DNA of 64,000 bases from Staphylococcus aureus (GTDB taxonomy: Bacteria; Bacillota; Bacilli; Staphylococcales; Staphylococcaceae): assembly GCF_001027105.1 (NCBI RefSeq), contig NZ_CP011526.1:62001-126000 (forward strand). Reading direction: 5' to 3'. The translations under genes and the position numbers were made by a program. The notes beneath the pieces were generated by a model. It was not told where the DNA came from and ran no database searches. It saw nothing but the letters and a program-made list of their open reading frames with translations. Below, one piece after another: positions 31,748 through 40,273 of this stretch (its first letter is position 1; every line of letters begins with the position of its first letter).

Positions 31748-32402
31748 AAATGACATTGAAGCTGTCCATAATAATAAGGGTTATGCCTATCAAAGAAAAT
31801 TAGACAAACTAGAAGAAGTGAGAAAAAGCTATTACCCAATTAAACGTGCGATTGACTTAATTTTAAGCATTGTTTTATTATTTTTAACTTTACCGATTAT
31901 GGTTATATTCGCCATTGCTATCGTCATAGATTCGCCAGGAAACCCTATTTATAGTCAGGTTAGAGTTGGGAAGATGGGTAAATTAATTAAAATATACAAA
32001 TTACGTTCGATGTGCAAAAACGCAGAGAAAAACGGTGCGCAATGGGCTGATAAAGATGATGATCGTATAACAAATGTCGGGAAGTTTATTCGTAAAACAC
32101 GCATTGATGAATTACCACAACTAATTAATGTTGTTAAAGGGGAAATGAGTTTTATTGGACCACGCCCGGAACGTCCGGAATTTGTAGAATTATTTAGTTC
32201 AGAAGTGATAGGTTTCGAGCAAAGATGTCTTGTTACACCAGGGTTAACAGGACTTGCGCAAATTCAAGGTGGATATGACTTAACACCGCAACAAAAACTG
32301 AAATATGACATGAAATATATACATAAAGGTAGTTTAATGATGGAACTATATATATCAATTAGAACATTGATGGTTGTTATTACAGGGGAAGGCTCAAGGT
32401 AG
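31710..32402 (+). CDS. Polyprenyl-phosphate sugar-1-phosphate transferase
   Basis: Bacterial sugar transferase that starts a surface polysaccharide by moving a sugar phosphate onto undecaprenyl phosphate, 230 residues. One membrane anchor (RAIDLILSIVLLFLTLPIM) precedes a cytoplasmic catalytic domain with the family motifs YKLRSM, KTRIDELPQL and SFIGPRPERPEF. The start appears to be TTG 31710 behind GAGG, overlapping the epimerase end by 38 bases, which argues for coupled translation. It is similar in type to capsule CapM. Confidence 0.85.
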   Translation: MKKLQLKKWKCRENDIEAVHNNKGYAYQRKLDKLEEVRKSYYPIKRAIDLILSIVLLFLTLPIMVIFAIAIVIDSPGNPIYSQVRVGKMGKLIKIYKLRSMCKNAEKNGAQWADKDDDRITNVGKFIRKTRIDELPQLINVVKGEMSFIGPRPERPEFVELFSSEVIGFEQRCLVTPGLTGLAQIQGGYDLTPQQKLKYDMKYIHKGSLMMELYISIRTLMVVITGEGSR

Positions 32403-32531
32403 TCTTAATTTACTTAATAAGTTCAAATAAAAGTTATATTTTAAAGATTGTGACCAATTGTTACAGTATAACGAGGAATCCCTTGAGACAGTATCAAATG
32501 GCATTAAGAAATATGTGCCATCATTGATTTG

Positions 32532-32570
32532 CATGGCTATAAATACTATTCATCTGATGAGATAGCCATG
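32532..32570. other. Inverted repeat before the glycosyltransferase gene
   Basis: CATGGCTAT (32532-32540) and ATAGCCATG (32562-32570) form a 9-base perfect stem without a T run. It sits in the only sizeable gap (209 bases) inside the polysaccharide cluster, 42 bases before the next start, so it could be an operator or mRNA structure rather than a terminator. Confidence 0.4.
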
Positions 32571-32611
32571 TTAAGAAATTGAAAGTATAGCATTAAAGGG
32601 GTTTGTAACAG

Positions 32612-33778
32612 TTGAAAATTATATATTGTATTACTAAAGCAGACAATGGTGGTGCACAAACACATCTCATTCAACTCGCCAACCATTTTTGCGTACACAA
32701 TGATGTTTATGTCATTGTAGGCAATCATGGACCAATGATTGAACAACTAGATGCAAGAGTTAATGTAATTATTATCGAACATTTAGTAGGTCCAATTGAC
32801 TTTAAACAAGATATTTTAGCTGTCAAAGTGTTAGCACAGTTATTCTCGAAAATTAAACCTGATGTTATCCATTTACATTCTTCCAAAGCTGGAACGGTCG
32901 GACGAATTGCGAAGTTCATTTCGAAATCGAAAGACACACGTATAGTTTTTACTGCACATGGATGGGCTTTTACAGAGGGTGTTAAACCAGCTAAAAAATT
33001 TCTATATTTAGTTATCGAAAAATTAATGTCACTTATTACAGATAGCATTATTTGTGTTTCAGATTTCGATAAACAGTTAGCGTTAAAATATCGATTTAAT
33101 CGATTGAAATTAACCACAATACATAATGGTATTGCAGATGTTCCCGCTGTTAAGCAAACGCTAAAAAGCCAATCACATAACAATATTGGCGAAGTAGTTG
33201 GAATGTTGCCTAATAAACAAGATTTACAGATTAATGCCCCGACAAAGCATCAATTTGTTATGATTGCAAGATTTGCTTATCCAAAATTGCCACAAAATCT
33301 AATCGCGGCAATAGAGATATTGAAATTACATAACAGTAATCATGCGCATTTTACATTTATAGGCGATGGACCTACATTAAATGATTGTCAGCAACAAGTT
33401 GTACAAGCTGGGTTAGAAAATGATGTCACATTTTTGGGCAATGTCATTAATGCGAGTCATTTATTATCACAATACGATACGTTTATTTTAATAAGTAAGC
33501 ATGAAGGTTTGCCAATTAGCATTATAGAAGCTATGGCTACAGGTTTGCCTGTTATAGCCAGTCATGTTGGCGGTATTTCAGAATTAGTAGCTGATAATGG
33601 TATATGTATGATGAACAACCAACCCGAAACTATTGCTAAAGTCCTGGAAAAATATTTAATAGACAGTGATTACATCAAAATGAGTAATCAATCTAGAAAA
33701 CGTTATTTAGAATGTTTTACTGAGGAGAAAATGATTAAAGAAGTGGAAGACGTTTATAATGGAAAATCAACACAATAG
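32612..33778 (+). CDS. Glycosyltransferase, GT-B fold, family 4 type
   Basis: 388 residues. N-terminal acceptor domain with HLHSSKAGTVGRIA (near residue 89), then FTAHGWAF and HNGIADVP linking to the C-terminal donor domain. The donor domain carries the GT4 EX7E-type motif in KHEGLPISIIEAMATGLPVIA. The TTG start follows AAAGGGG. It is the only ordinary glycosyltransferase in the cluster, so the repeat unit may be short or other enzymes may contribute. It overlaps the polymerase gene by 20 bases. Confidence 0.85.
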   Translation: MKIIYCITKADNGGAQTHLIQLANHFCVHNDVYVIVGNHGPMIEQLDARVNVIIIEHLVGPIDFKQDILAVKVLAQLFSKIKPDVIHLHSSKAGTVGRIAKFISKSKDTRIVFTAHGWAFTEGVKPAKKFLYLVIEKLMSLITDSIICVSDFDKQLALKYRFNRLKLTTIHNGIADVPAVKQTLKSQSHNNIGEVVGMLPNKQDLQINAPTKHQFVMIARFAYPKLPQNLIAAIEILKLHNSNHAHFTFIGDGPTLNDCQQQVVQAGLENDVTFLGNVINASHLLSQYDTFILISKHEGLPISIIEAMATGLPVIASHVGGISELVADNGICMMNNQPETIAKVLEKYLIDSDYIKMSNQSRKRYLECFTEEKMIKEVEDVYNGKSTQ

Positions 33779-34997
33779 TAAATTACTAACATTGTTACTT
33801 ATCGGTTTAGCGGTTTTTATTCAGCAATCTTCGGTTATTGCCGGTGTGAATGTTTCTATAGCTGACTTTATCACATTACTAATATTAGTTTATTTACTGT
33901 TTTTCGCTAACCATTTATTAAAGGCAAATCATTTTTTACAGTTTTTCATTATTTTGTATACATATCGTATGATTATTACGCTTTGTTTGCTATTTTTTGA
34001 TGATTTGATATTTATTACGGTTAAGGAAGTTCTTGCATCTACAGTTAAATATGCATTTGTAGTCATTTATTTCTATTTAGGGATGATCATCTTTAAGTTA
34101 GGTAATAGCAAAAAAGTGATCGTTACCTCTTATATTATAAGCAGTGTGACTATAGGTCTATTTTGTATTATAGCTGGTTTGAACAAGTCCCCTTTACTAA
34201 TGAAATTGTTATATTTTGATGAAATACGTTCAAAAGGATTAATGAATGACCCTAACTATTTCGCGATGACACAGATTATTACATTGGTACTTGCTTACAA
34301 GTATATTCATAATTACATATTCAAGGTCCTTGCATGTGGTATTTTGCTATGGTCTTTAACTACAACGGGGTCTAAGACTGCGTTTATCATATTAATCGTC
34401 TTAGCCATTTATTTCTTTATTAAAAAGTTATTTAGTAGAAATGCGGTAAGTGTTGTGAGTATGTCAGTGATTATGCTGATATTACTTTGTTTTACCTTTT
34501 ATAATATCAACTACTATTTATTCCAATTAAGCGACCTTGATGCCTTACCGTCATTAGATCGAATGGCGTCTATTTTTGAAGAGGGCTTTGCATCATTAAA
34601 TGATAGTGGGTCTGAGCGAAGTGTTGTATGGATAAATGCCATTTCAGTAATTAAATATACACTAGGTTTTGGTGTCGGATTAGTGGATTATGTACATATT
34701 GGCTCGCAAATTAATGGTATTTTACTTGTTGCCCATAATACATATTTGCAGATCTTTGCGGAATGGGGCATTTTATTCGGTGCATTATTTATCATATTTA
34801 TGCTTTATTTACTGTTTGAATTATTTAGATTTAACATTTCTGGGAAAAATGTAACAGCAATTGTTGTAATGTTGACGATGCTGATTTACTTTTTAACAGT
34901 ATCATTTAATAACTCAAGATATGTCGCTTTTATTTTAGGAATTATCGTCTTTATTGTTCAATATGAAAAGATGGAAAGGGATCGTAATGAAGAGTGA
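33759..34997 (+). CDS. O-antigen ligase/polymerase-like membrane protein (Wzy type)
   Basis: 412 residues, about eleven hydrophobic helices, with the large outside loop between late helices typical of Wzy/WaaL proteins (from about residue 255: DLDALPSLDRMASIFEEG...SERSVVWINAI). It also has HNTYLQIFAEWG, a motif shared by this superfamily. Its position between a glycosyltransferase and a flippase supports a repeat-unit polymerase role. It overlaps both neighbours. Confidence 0.78.
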   Translation: MENQHNSKLLTLLLIGLAVFIQQSSVIAGVNVSIADFITLLILVYLLFFANHLLKANHFLQFFIILYTYRMIITLCLLFFDDLIFITVKEVLASTVKYAFVVIYFYLGMIIFKLGNSKKVIVTSYIISSVTIGLFCIIAGLNKSPLLMKLLYFDEIRSKGLMNDPNYFAMTQIITLVLAYKYIHNYIFKVLACGILLWSLTTTGSKTAFIILIVLAIYFFIKKLFSRNAVSVVSMSVIMLILLCFTFYNINYYLFQLSDLDALPSLDRMASIFEEGFASLNDSGSERSVVWINAISVIKYTLGFGVGLVDYVHIGSQINGILLVAHNTYLQIFAEWGILFGALFIIFMLYLLFELFRFNISGKNVTAIVVMLTMLIYFLTVSFNNSRYVAFILGIIVFIVQYEKMERDRNEE

Positions 34998-36417
34998 TTC
35001 ACTAAAAGAAAATATTATTTATCAAGGGCTATACCAATTGATTAGAACGATGACACCACTGATTACAATACCCATTATTTCACGTGCATTTGGTCCCAGT
35101 GGTGTGGGTATTGTTTCATTTTCTTTCAATATCGTGCAATACTTTTTGATGATTGCAAGTGTTGGCGTTCAGTTATATTTTAATAGAGTTATCGCGAAGT
35201 CCGTTAACGACAAACGGCAATTGTCACAGCAGTTTTGGGATATCTTTGTCAGTAAATTATTTTTAGCGTTAACAGTTTTTGCGATGTATATGGTCGTAAT
35301 TACTATATTTATTGATGATTACTATCTTATTTTCCTACTACAAGGAATCTATATTATAGGTGCAGCACTCGATATTTCATGGTTTTATGCTGGAACTGAA
35401 AAGTTTAAAATTCCTAGCCTCAGTAATATTGTTGCGTCTGGTATTGTATTAAGTGTAGTTGTTATTTTTGTCAAAGATCAATCAGATTTATCATTGTATG
35501 TATTTACTATTGCTATTGTGACGGTATTAAACCAATTACCTTTGTTTATCTATTTAAAACGATACATTAGCTTTGTTTCGGTTAATTGGATACACGTCTG
35601 GCAATTGTTTCGTTCGTCATTAGCATACTTATTACCAAATGGACAGCTCAACTTATATACTAGTATTTCTTGCGTTGTTCTTGGTTTAGTAGGTACATAC
35701 CAACAAGTTGGTATCTTTTCTAACGCATTTAATATTTTAACGGTCGCAATCATAATGATTAATACATTTGATCTTGTAATGATTCCGCGTATTACCAAAA
35801 TGTCTATCCAGCAATCACATAGTTTAACTAAAACGTTAGCTAATAATATGAATATTCAATTGATATTAACAATACCTATGGTCTTTGGTTTAATTGCAAT
35901 TATGCCATCATTTTATTTATGGTTCTTTGGTGAGGAATTCGCATCAACTGTCCCATTGATGACCATTTTAGCGATACTTGTATTAATCATTCCTTTAAAT
36001 ATGTTGATAAGCAGGCAATATTTATTAATAGTGAATAAAATAAGATTATATAATGCGTCAATTACTATTGGTGCAGTGATAAACCTAGTATTATGTATTA
36101 TTTTGATATATTTTTATGGAATTTACGGTGCTGCTATTGCGCGTTTAATTACAGAGTTTTTCTTGCTCATTTGGCGATTTATTGATATTACTAAAATCAA
36201 TGTGAAGTTGAATATTGTAAGTACGATTCAATGTGTCATTGCTGCTGTTATGATGTTTATTGTGCTTGGTGTGGTCAATCATTATTTGCCCCCTACAATG
36301 TACGCTACGCTGCTATTAATTGCGATTGGTATAGTAGTTTATCTTTTATTAATGATGACTATGAAAAATCAATACGTATGGCAAATATTGAGGCATCTTC
36401 GACATAAAACAATTTAA
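34987..36417 (+). CDS. Polysaccharide flippase (Wzx/MATE-like)
   Basis: 476 residues, about fourteen helices, of the polysaccharide-export superfamily that flips undecaprenyl-linked repeat units. The N-terminus NIIYQGLYQLIRTMTPLITIP and the PIISRAFGPSGVGIVSF segment are characteristic. ATG 34987 (MKSDSLKEN) is chosen as it follows AAAGGG; it overlaps the polymerase stop by 11 bases. Last gene of the cluster, followed by a terminator. Confidence 0.85.
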   Translation: MKSDSLKENIIYQGLYQLIRTMTPLITIPIISRAFGPSGVGIVSFSFNIVQYFLMIASVGVQLYFNRVIAKSVNDKRQLSQQFWDIFVSKLFLALTVFAMYMVVITIFIDDYYLIFLLQGIYIIGAALDISWFYAGTEKFKIPSLSNIVASGIVLSVVVIFVKDQSDLSLYVFTIAIVTVLNQLPLFIYLKRYISFVSVNWIHVWQLFRSSLAYLLPNGQLNLYTSISCVVLGLVGTYQQVGIFSNAFNILTVAIIMINTFDLVMIPRITKMSIQQSHSLTKTLANNMNIQLILTIPMVFGLIAIMPSFYLWFFGEEFASTVPLMTILAILVLIIPLNMLISRQYLLIVNKIRLYNASITIGAVINLVLCIILIYFYGIYGAAIARLITEFFLLIWRFIDITKINVKLNIVSTIQCVIAAVMMFIVLGVVNHYLPPTMYATLLLIAIGIVVYLLLMMTMKNQYVWQILRHLRHKTI

Positions 36418-36456
36418 GTACCGGTAATGCTATACTTTAGAAAATTAAGATTAAGA

Positions 36457-36501
36457 AGAAAAGGCAATTTCTTATTGAAAAATGGAAGTTGTCTTTTTTA
36501 A
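36457..36501 (+). terminator. Rho-independent terminator of the second polysaccharide cluster
   Basis: The stem AGAAAAGGCAATTTC (from 36457) pairs with GGAAGTTGTCTTTTTT (to 36499) with G-T pairs, followed by T residues. Confidence 0.7.
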
Positions 36502-36684
36502 TTCTCTTTAAAAGCGGGAAACAAAAGCAGTTAAATGCCTTTTTGCATTCAATATTAAATATTATATCAATTTCGAATATTTAAATTTTATATAATTGGA
36601 TATAACAAATAAATAATAATTATTGCAAAACACACCCGAAATTAATTATTATAAAAGTATATTCATAAAAGGAGGAATATACTT

Positions 36685-37284
36685 ATGGCATTTAAATTAC
36701 CAAATTTACCATATGCATATGATGCATTGGAACCATATATAGATCAAAGAACAATGGAGTTTCATCACGACAAACATCACAATACGTACGTGACGAAATT
36801 AAACGCAACAGTTGAAGGAACAGAGTTAGAGCATCAATCACTAGCGGATATGATTGCTAACTTAGACAAGGTACCGGAAGCGATGAGGATGTCAGTCCGT
36901 AATAATGGCGGTGGTCATTTTAACCATTCATTATTCTGGGAAATACTATCACCTAATTCTGAAGAAAAAGGTGGCGTAATAGATGACATCAAAGCGCAGT
37001 GGGGCACTTTAGATGAATTTAAAAATGAATTTGCAAATAAAGCAACAACATTATTTGGATCAGGTTGGACTTGGTTAGTTGTTAATGATGGCAAATTAGA
37101 AATTGTGACAACGCCAAACCAAGATAATCCATTAACAGAAGGCAAAACACCAATCTTACTATTTGATGTTTGGGAGCATGCCTACTATCTGAAATATCAA
37201 AATAAACGTCCAGACTATATGACTGCATTTTGGAACATTGTTAACTGGAAAAAAGTTGATGAATTATACCAAGCAGCAAAATAA
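36685..37284 (+). CDS. sodM: Superoxide dismutase SodM (Mn/Fe, cambialistic type)
   Basis: Converts superoxide to peroxide and oxygen in the cytoplasm; 199 residues. Metal ligands are His27 (EFHHDKHH), His81 (FNHSLFW), Asp161 and His165 (DVWEHAYY). Residues 159-160 are Leu-Phe, which in the published SodA/SodM comparison accompany the ability to use either manganese or iron and separate SodM from the Mn-only SodA. It is monocistronic, with a GGAGG ribosome site and a terminator. SodM supports resistance to host manganese starvation. Confidence 0.96.
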
Positions 37285-37651
37285 TATAACTTAATATAAT
37301 TGAGGTGGAGCATCTACAAGGTGTTCCACTTTTTTGTACTTAATATCTTTACTTATTTGTTTTTGTGTAATGGGATAGCACGTAAAAGTGGAAAAATAAT
37401 AAGATAAATTTCAACTCGAAATACCTTATTATTGTTGACTATAACGATGACCTAAATATTATATACATTAGACAACACTATTAATTAATCAACATATTGA
37501 CATTAAATAAATTGACAAAATAAGTAATTATTGTGAATCTAAAGTGAAATTTTTATAAAAAAATGTAATGATTCAAAAATTTTGTTGCATTTCTTTTGTA
37601 ATCGTATGATAATGTAAATGTAATCAAATTGTAATATAAGGGGACAAGACA
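37285..37651. other. Intergenic region between sodM and sasD
   Basis: sodM terminator, then about 310 bases of AT-rich leader to sasD. No ORF or strong hairpin is seen. Confidence 0.55.
37305..37335 (+). terminator. Rho-independent terminator of sodM
   Basis: GTGGAGCA (37305-37312) pairs with TGTTCCAC (37322-37329) with one G-T pair, followed by TTTTTT. Confidence 0.85.
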
Positions 37652-38377
37652 ATGAAAAAATTAGCAACAGTAGGTTCTTTAATTGTAACAAGCACTTTAG
37701 TATTCTCAAGTATGCCTTTTCAAAATGCGCATGCCGACACAACTTCAATGAATGTGTCGAATAAACAAAGCCAAAATGTACAAAATCATCGTCCTTATGG
37801 CGGAGTAGTACCACAAGGAATGACGCAAGCACAATATACTGAATTAGAGAAAGCTTTACCCCAATTAAGCGCTGGCAGTAATATGCAAGACTATAATATG
37901 AAATTGTATGATGCGACGCAAAATATTGCTGATAAATACAATGTGATAATTACAACTAATGTAGGGGTATTTAAACCACATGCTGTTAGAGATATGAATG
38001 GCCATGCGTTACCTTTAACAAAAGATGGCAATTTTTATCAAACGAATGTAGATGCAAATGGTGTTAATCATGGTGGTAGTGAAATGGTGCAAAATAAAAC
38101 AGGTCATATGAGTCAACAAGGCCATATGAATCAGAACACACACATGAACCAACAGCCACACATGCAACAAGGTCATATGCAATCATCAAACCATCAAATG
38201 ATGAGTCCAAAAGCAAATATGCATTCATCAAATCATCAAATGAACCAAAGTAACAAAAAAGTTTTACCAGCTGCTGGTGAAAGTATGACATCAAGTATTC
38301 TTACTGCAAGTATTGCCGCACTACTATTAGTATCTGGGTTATTCTTAGCATTTAGACGACGTTCAACAAATAAATAA
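37652..38377 (+). CDS. sasD: Surface protein SasD with LPAAG anchor and His/Met-rich region
   Basis: Sortase-anchored wall protein of 241 residues. Signal peptide 1-28 (cleavage likely after NAHA) precedes a compact domain at about 45-140 (GVVPQGMTQAQYTELEKALP and onward). Residues 151-197 are a low-complexity stretch with repeated His-Met pairs (GHMSQQGHMNQ, THMNQQPHMQQGHMQ, NHQM). The sorting signal LPAAG at 205-209, followed by a hydrophobic helix and RRRSTNK, has Ala instead of the usual Thr; SasD is known for this LPXAG variant. The His/Met-rich stretch suggests metal binding, which is inference. Confidence 0.92.
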   Translation: MKKLATVGSLIVTSTLVFSSMPFQNAHADTTSMNVSNKQSQNVQNHRPYGGVVPQGMTQAQYTELEKALPQLSAGSNMQDYNMKLYDATQNIADKYNVIITTNVGVFKPHAVRDMNGHALPLTKDGNFYQTNVDANGVNHGGSEMVQNKTGHMSQQGHMNQNTHMNQQPHMQQGHMQSSNHQMMSPKANMHSSNHQMNQSNKKVLPAAGESMTSSILTASIAALLLVSGLFLAFRRRSTNK

Positions 38378-38418
38378 ACATAATACGATTAATAATAGAA
38401 AAATCGTGTGATTATCTG

Positions 38419-38456
38419 AGCGAGCCTAGGACATAAATCAATGTCCTAGGCTCGCT
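38419..38456. terminator. Perfect 16-bp hairpin, part of a dispersed repeat, between convergent sasD and gntR
   Basis: AGCGAGCCTAGGACAT (38419-38434) and ATGTCCTAGGCTCGCT (38441-38456) pair perfectly around AAATCA. No T run follows directly. The sequence continues as a repeat shared with 52443-52527. Confidence 0.7.
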
Positions 38457-38513
38457 AATGTTATATTGGCAGTAGTTGACTGAATGAAATTGCGCTTGTA
38501 ACAAGCTTTTCCA
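38431..38513. repeat. Dispersed repeat, copy 1
   Basis: The stretch containing AAATCAATGT, then TTATATTGGCAGTAGTTGACTG, then TGCGCTTGTAACAAGCTTTT recurs with few changes at 52448-52527. Neither copy encodes a protein. Confidence 0.8.
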
Positions 38514-38568
38514 TTTCTTACCAACTCCCTAAATAGTCATCAAAAAATTTCTTATATTTTAATAATTT

Positions 38569-39309
38569 TTAATAATCCGATTGTCTTATACGTGTCAGTG
38601 TTAATTCAGATATTTCCTGTGGAATATACCACTTATTAATCATAATTGGATAAGGTGTTTGTGCGTACAGTGTTTCAATAATCAGCCAACAATGTGTATC
38701 ACCATCAAACACGTGACTATGATTTTTGAAGTGGGGCGCTTTGGTAATAGACATTTTTAAATCTGATTGATATGCATTGCTATAAATCGTTTGCTCAACG
38801 AATGTCTTCATGTCGTCTTCGTTTTGTGTATTCACTTTAAATGTGTCAATGACATTTAACGGTATAAAGGTAAAGCAAAATGCATCAGCTTGCTTAGAAT
38901 GATTGTCCTTTTTTTGATAATAGCGTTCCATTGCAATGACGGCAGAAGGATGGTTTGCAAACAAATGATTTGTATATTCACTTTCTAAATCAACACGATA
39001 ATTAATTGATGACATAGATACGCGAGCTAGCAATATTTGATCAAGTGGATGCTTAAATTGATCCATACTTGAAGCGTGTTGGGCATTTGTTTGTGGAATA
39101 ACAAAGTGTCCCTTCCCTCTTGTACTCTCTACGATGCCATCTTCGGCTAACAATTTTATAGCTTGGCGCAAAGTCATACGACTGACATCAAAGCGCGCAC
39201 AAAGTTCCTTTTCAGTAGGTAATGCATGGCCACTCGGATATTTTCCTATTTGAATTTCTTTATATAACGTATTATAAATCGTTAAAAATTTTGGTTGTGT
39301 TTGCGTCAC
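38569..39309 (-). CDS. GntR-family transcriptional regulator with UTRA-type sensor domain
   Basis: 246 residues from GTG 39309, which lies eight bases after GGAGG; the upstream ATG 39324 overlaps that site. N-terminal winged helix (ALPTEKELCARFDVSRMTLRQAIKLL, with wing STRGKGHFV) is followed by a HutC/UTRA-like ligand domain (from about residue 85, with YYQKKDN and ending PIMINKWYIP). It is divergent from deoD-tet38-deoC-deoB, so it may control those genes through a nucleoside or sugar ligand. That is inference from position. Confidence 0.82.
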   Translation of the reverse strand: MTQTQPKFLTIYNTLYKEIQIGKYPSGHALPTEKELCARFDVSRMTLRQAIKLLAEDGIVESTRGKGHFVIPQTNAQHASSMDQFKHPLDQILLARVSMSSINYRVDLESEYTNHLFANHPSAVIAMERYYQKKDNHSKQADAFCFTFIPLNVIDTFKVNTQNEDDMKTFVEQTIYSNAYQSDLKMSITKAPHFKNHSHVFDGDTHCWLIIETLYAQTPYPIMINKWYIPQEISELTLTRIRQSDY

Positions 39310-39476
39310 GTAGACAACCTCCATAAAGTTACTTAATCACTCTCATCATACAATAATTTTTACTCAAATTGGAAAAATTATAAAAATTAAATATAGATAG
39401 GCTTTGAAAATTAGTTTTATACAAGGTTAGTAGCTGTAACTGTAAAATGTTCTTAATATTGTCAAAATGTAATGCT

Positions 39477-39490
39477 TGAAAGCGCTTTTA
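39477..39490 (+). promoter_or_regulatory. Candidate cre (CcpA) site upstream of deoD
   Basis: TGAAAGCGCTTTTA matches the Gram-positive catabolite-responsive element (TGWAARCGYTWNCW) with one mismatch. It lies 70 bases before the deoD start, where carbon catabolite control of nucleoside breakdown would be expected. Confidence 0.65.
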
Positions 39491-39559
39491 AAAAATATTA
39501 TTATATACATGGTTAGACAAATAGACAAATCACTATACAAATATTGGGAGGAATATTTT

Positions 39560-40267
39560 ATGAAATCAACACCACACATTAAACCAATGAATGACGTCGA
39601 AATTGCAGAAACGGTTCTATTGCCAGGAGATCCGTTAAGAGCTAAGTTCATTGCAGAAACTTATTTGGATGATGTGGAACAGTTCAATACAGTGCGAAAC
39701 ATGTTTGGTTTTACCGGAACATATAAAGGTAAAAAAGTTTCTGTCATGGGTTCAGGTATGGGTATGCCATCTATTGGCATTTACTCTTATGAATTAATTC
39801 ATACATTTGGTTGTAAAAAATTAATTCGCGTTGGCTCTTGTGGCGCGATGCAAGAAAACATTGATTTATATGATGTGATTATTGCACAAGGTGCCTCTAC
39901 TGATTCAAATTACGTTCAACAATATCAATTACCAGGTCATTTTGCGCCAATTGCTTCTTATCAATTATTAGAAAAAGCAGTTGAAACAGCACGTGACAAA
40001 GGTGTACGTCATCATGTAGGTAATGTGTTATCAAGTGATATTTTCTATAACGCGGATACAACAGCGAGTGAACGTTGGATGCGTATGGGTATTTTAGGTG
40101 TAGAAATGGAATCAGCTGCATTATACATGAATGCAATTTACGCTGGTGTCGAAGCATTAGGTGTGTTCACAGTGAGCGATCATTTAATTCATGAAACGTC
40201 AACAACACCTGAGGAAAGGGAACGTGCATTTACAGATATGATTGAAATTGCACTGTCATTGGTGTAG
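39560..40267 (+). CDS. deoD: Purine nucleoside phosphorylase (DeoD type)
   Basis: Splits purine (deoxy)ribonucleosides with phosphate to base plus (deoxy)ribose-1-phosphate; 235 residues. Motifs: LLPGDPLRAKFIAE (phosphate site, near residue 17), GSGMGMPSIGIYSYEL (near 64), RVGSCGAM and the purine-site EMESAALY. ATG 39560 is chosen because it follows GGGAGGAA; the open frame upstream to 39476 contains the promoter. First of deoD-tet38-deoC-deoB. Confidence 0.94.
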   Translation: MKSTPHIKPMNDVEIAETVLLPGDPLRAKFIAETYLDDVEQFNTVRNMFGFTGTYKGKKVSVMGSGMGMPSIGIYSYELIHTFGCKKLIRVGSCGAMQENIDLYDVIIAQGASTDSNYVQQYQLPGHFAPIASYQLLEKAVETARDKGVRHHVGNVLSSDIFYNADTTASERWMRMGILGVEMESAALYMNAIYAGVEALGVFTVSDHLIHETSTTPEERERAFTDMIEIALSLV

Positions 40268-40273
40268 ATGATT

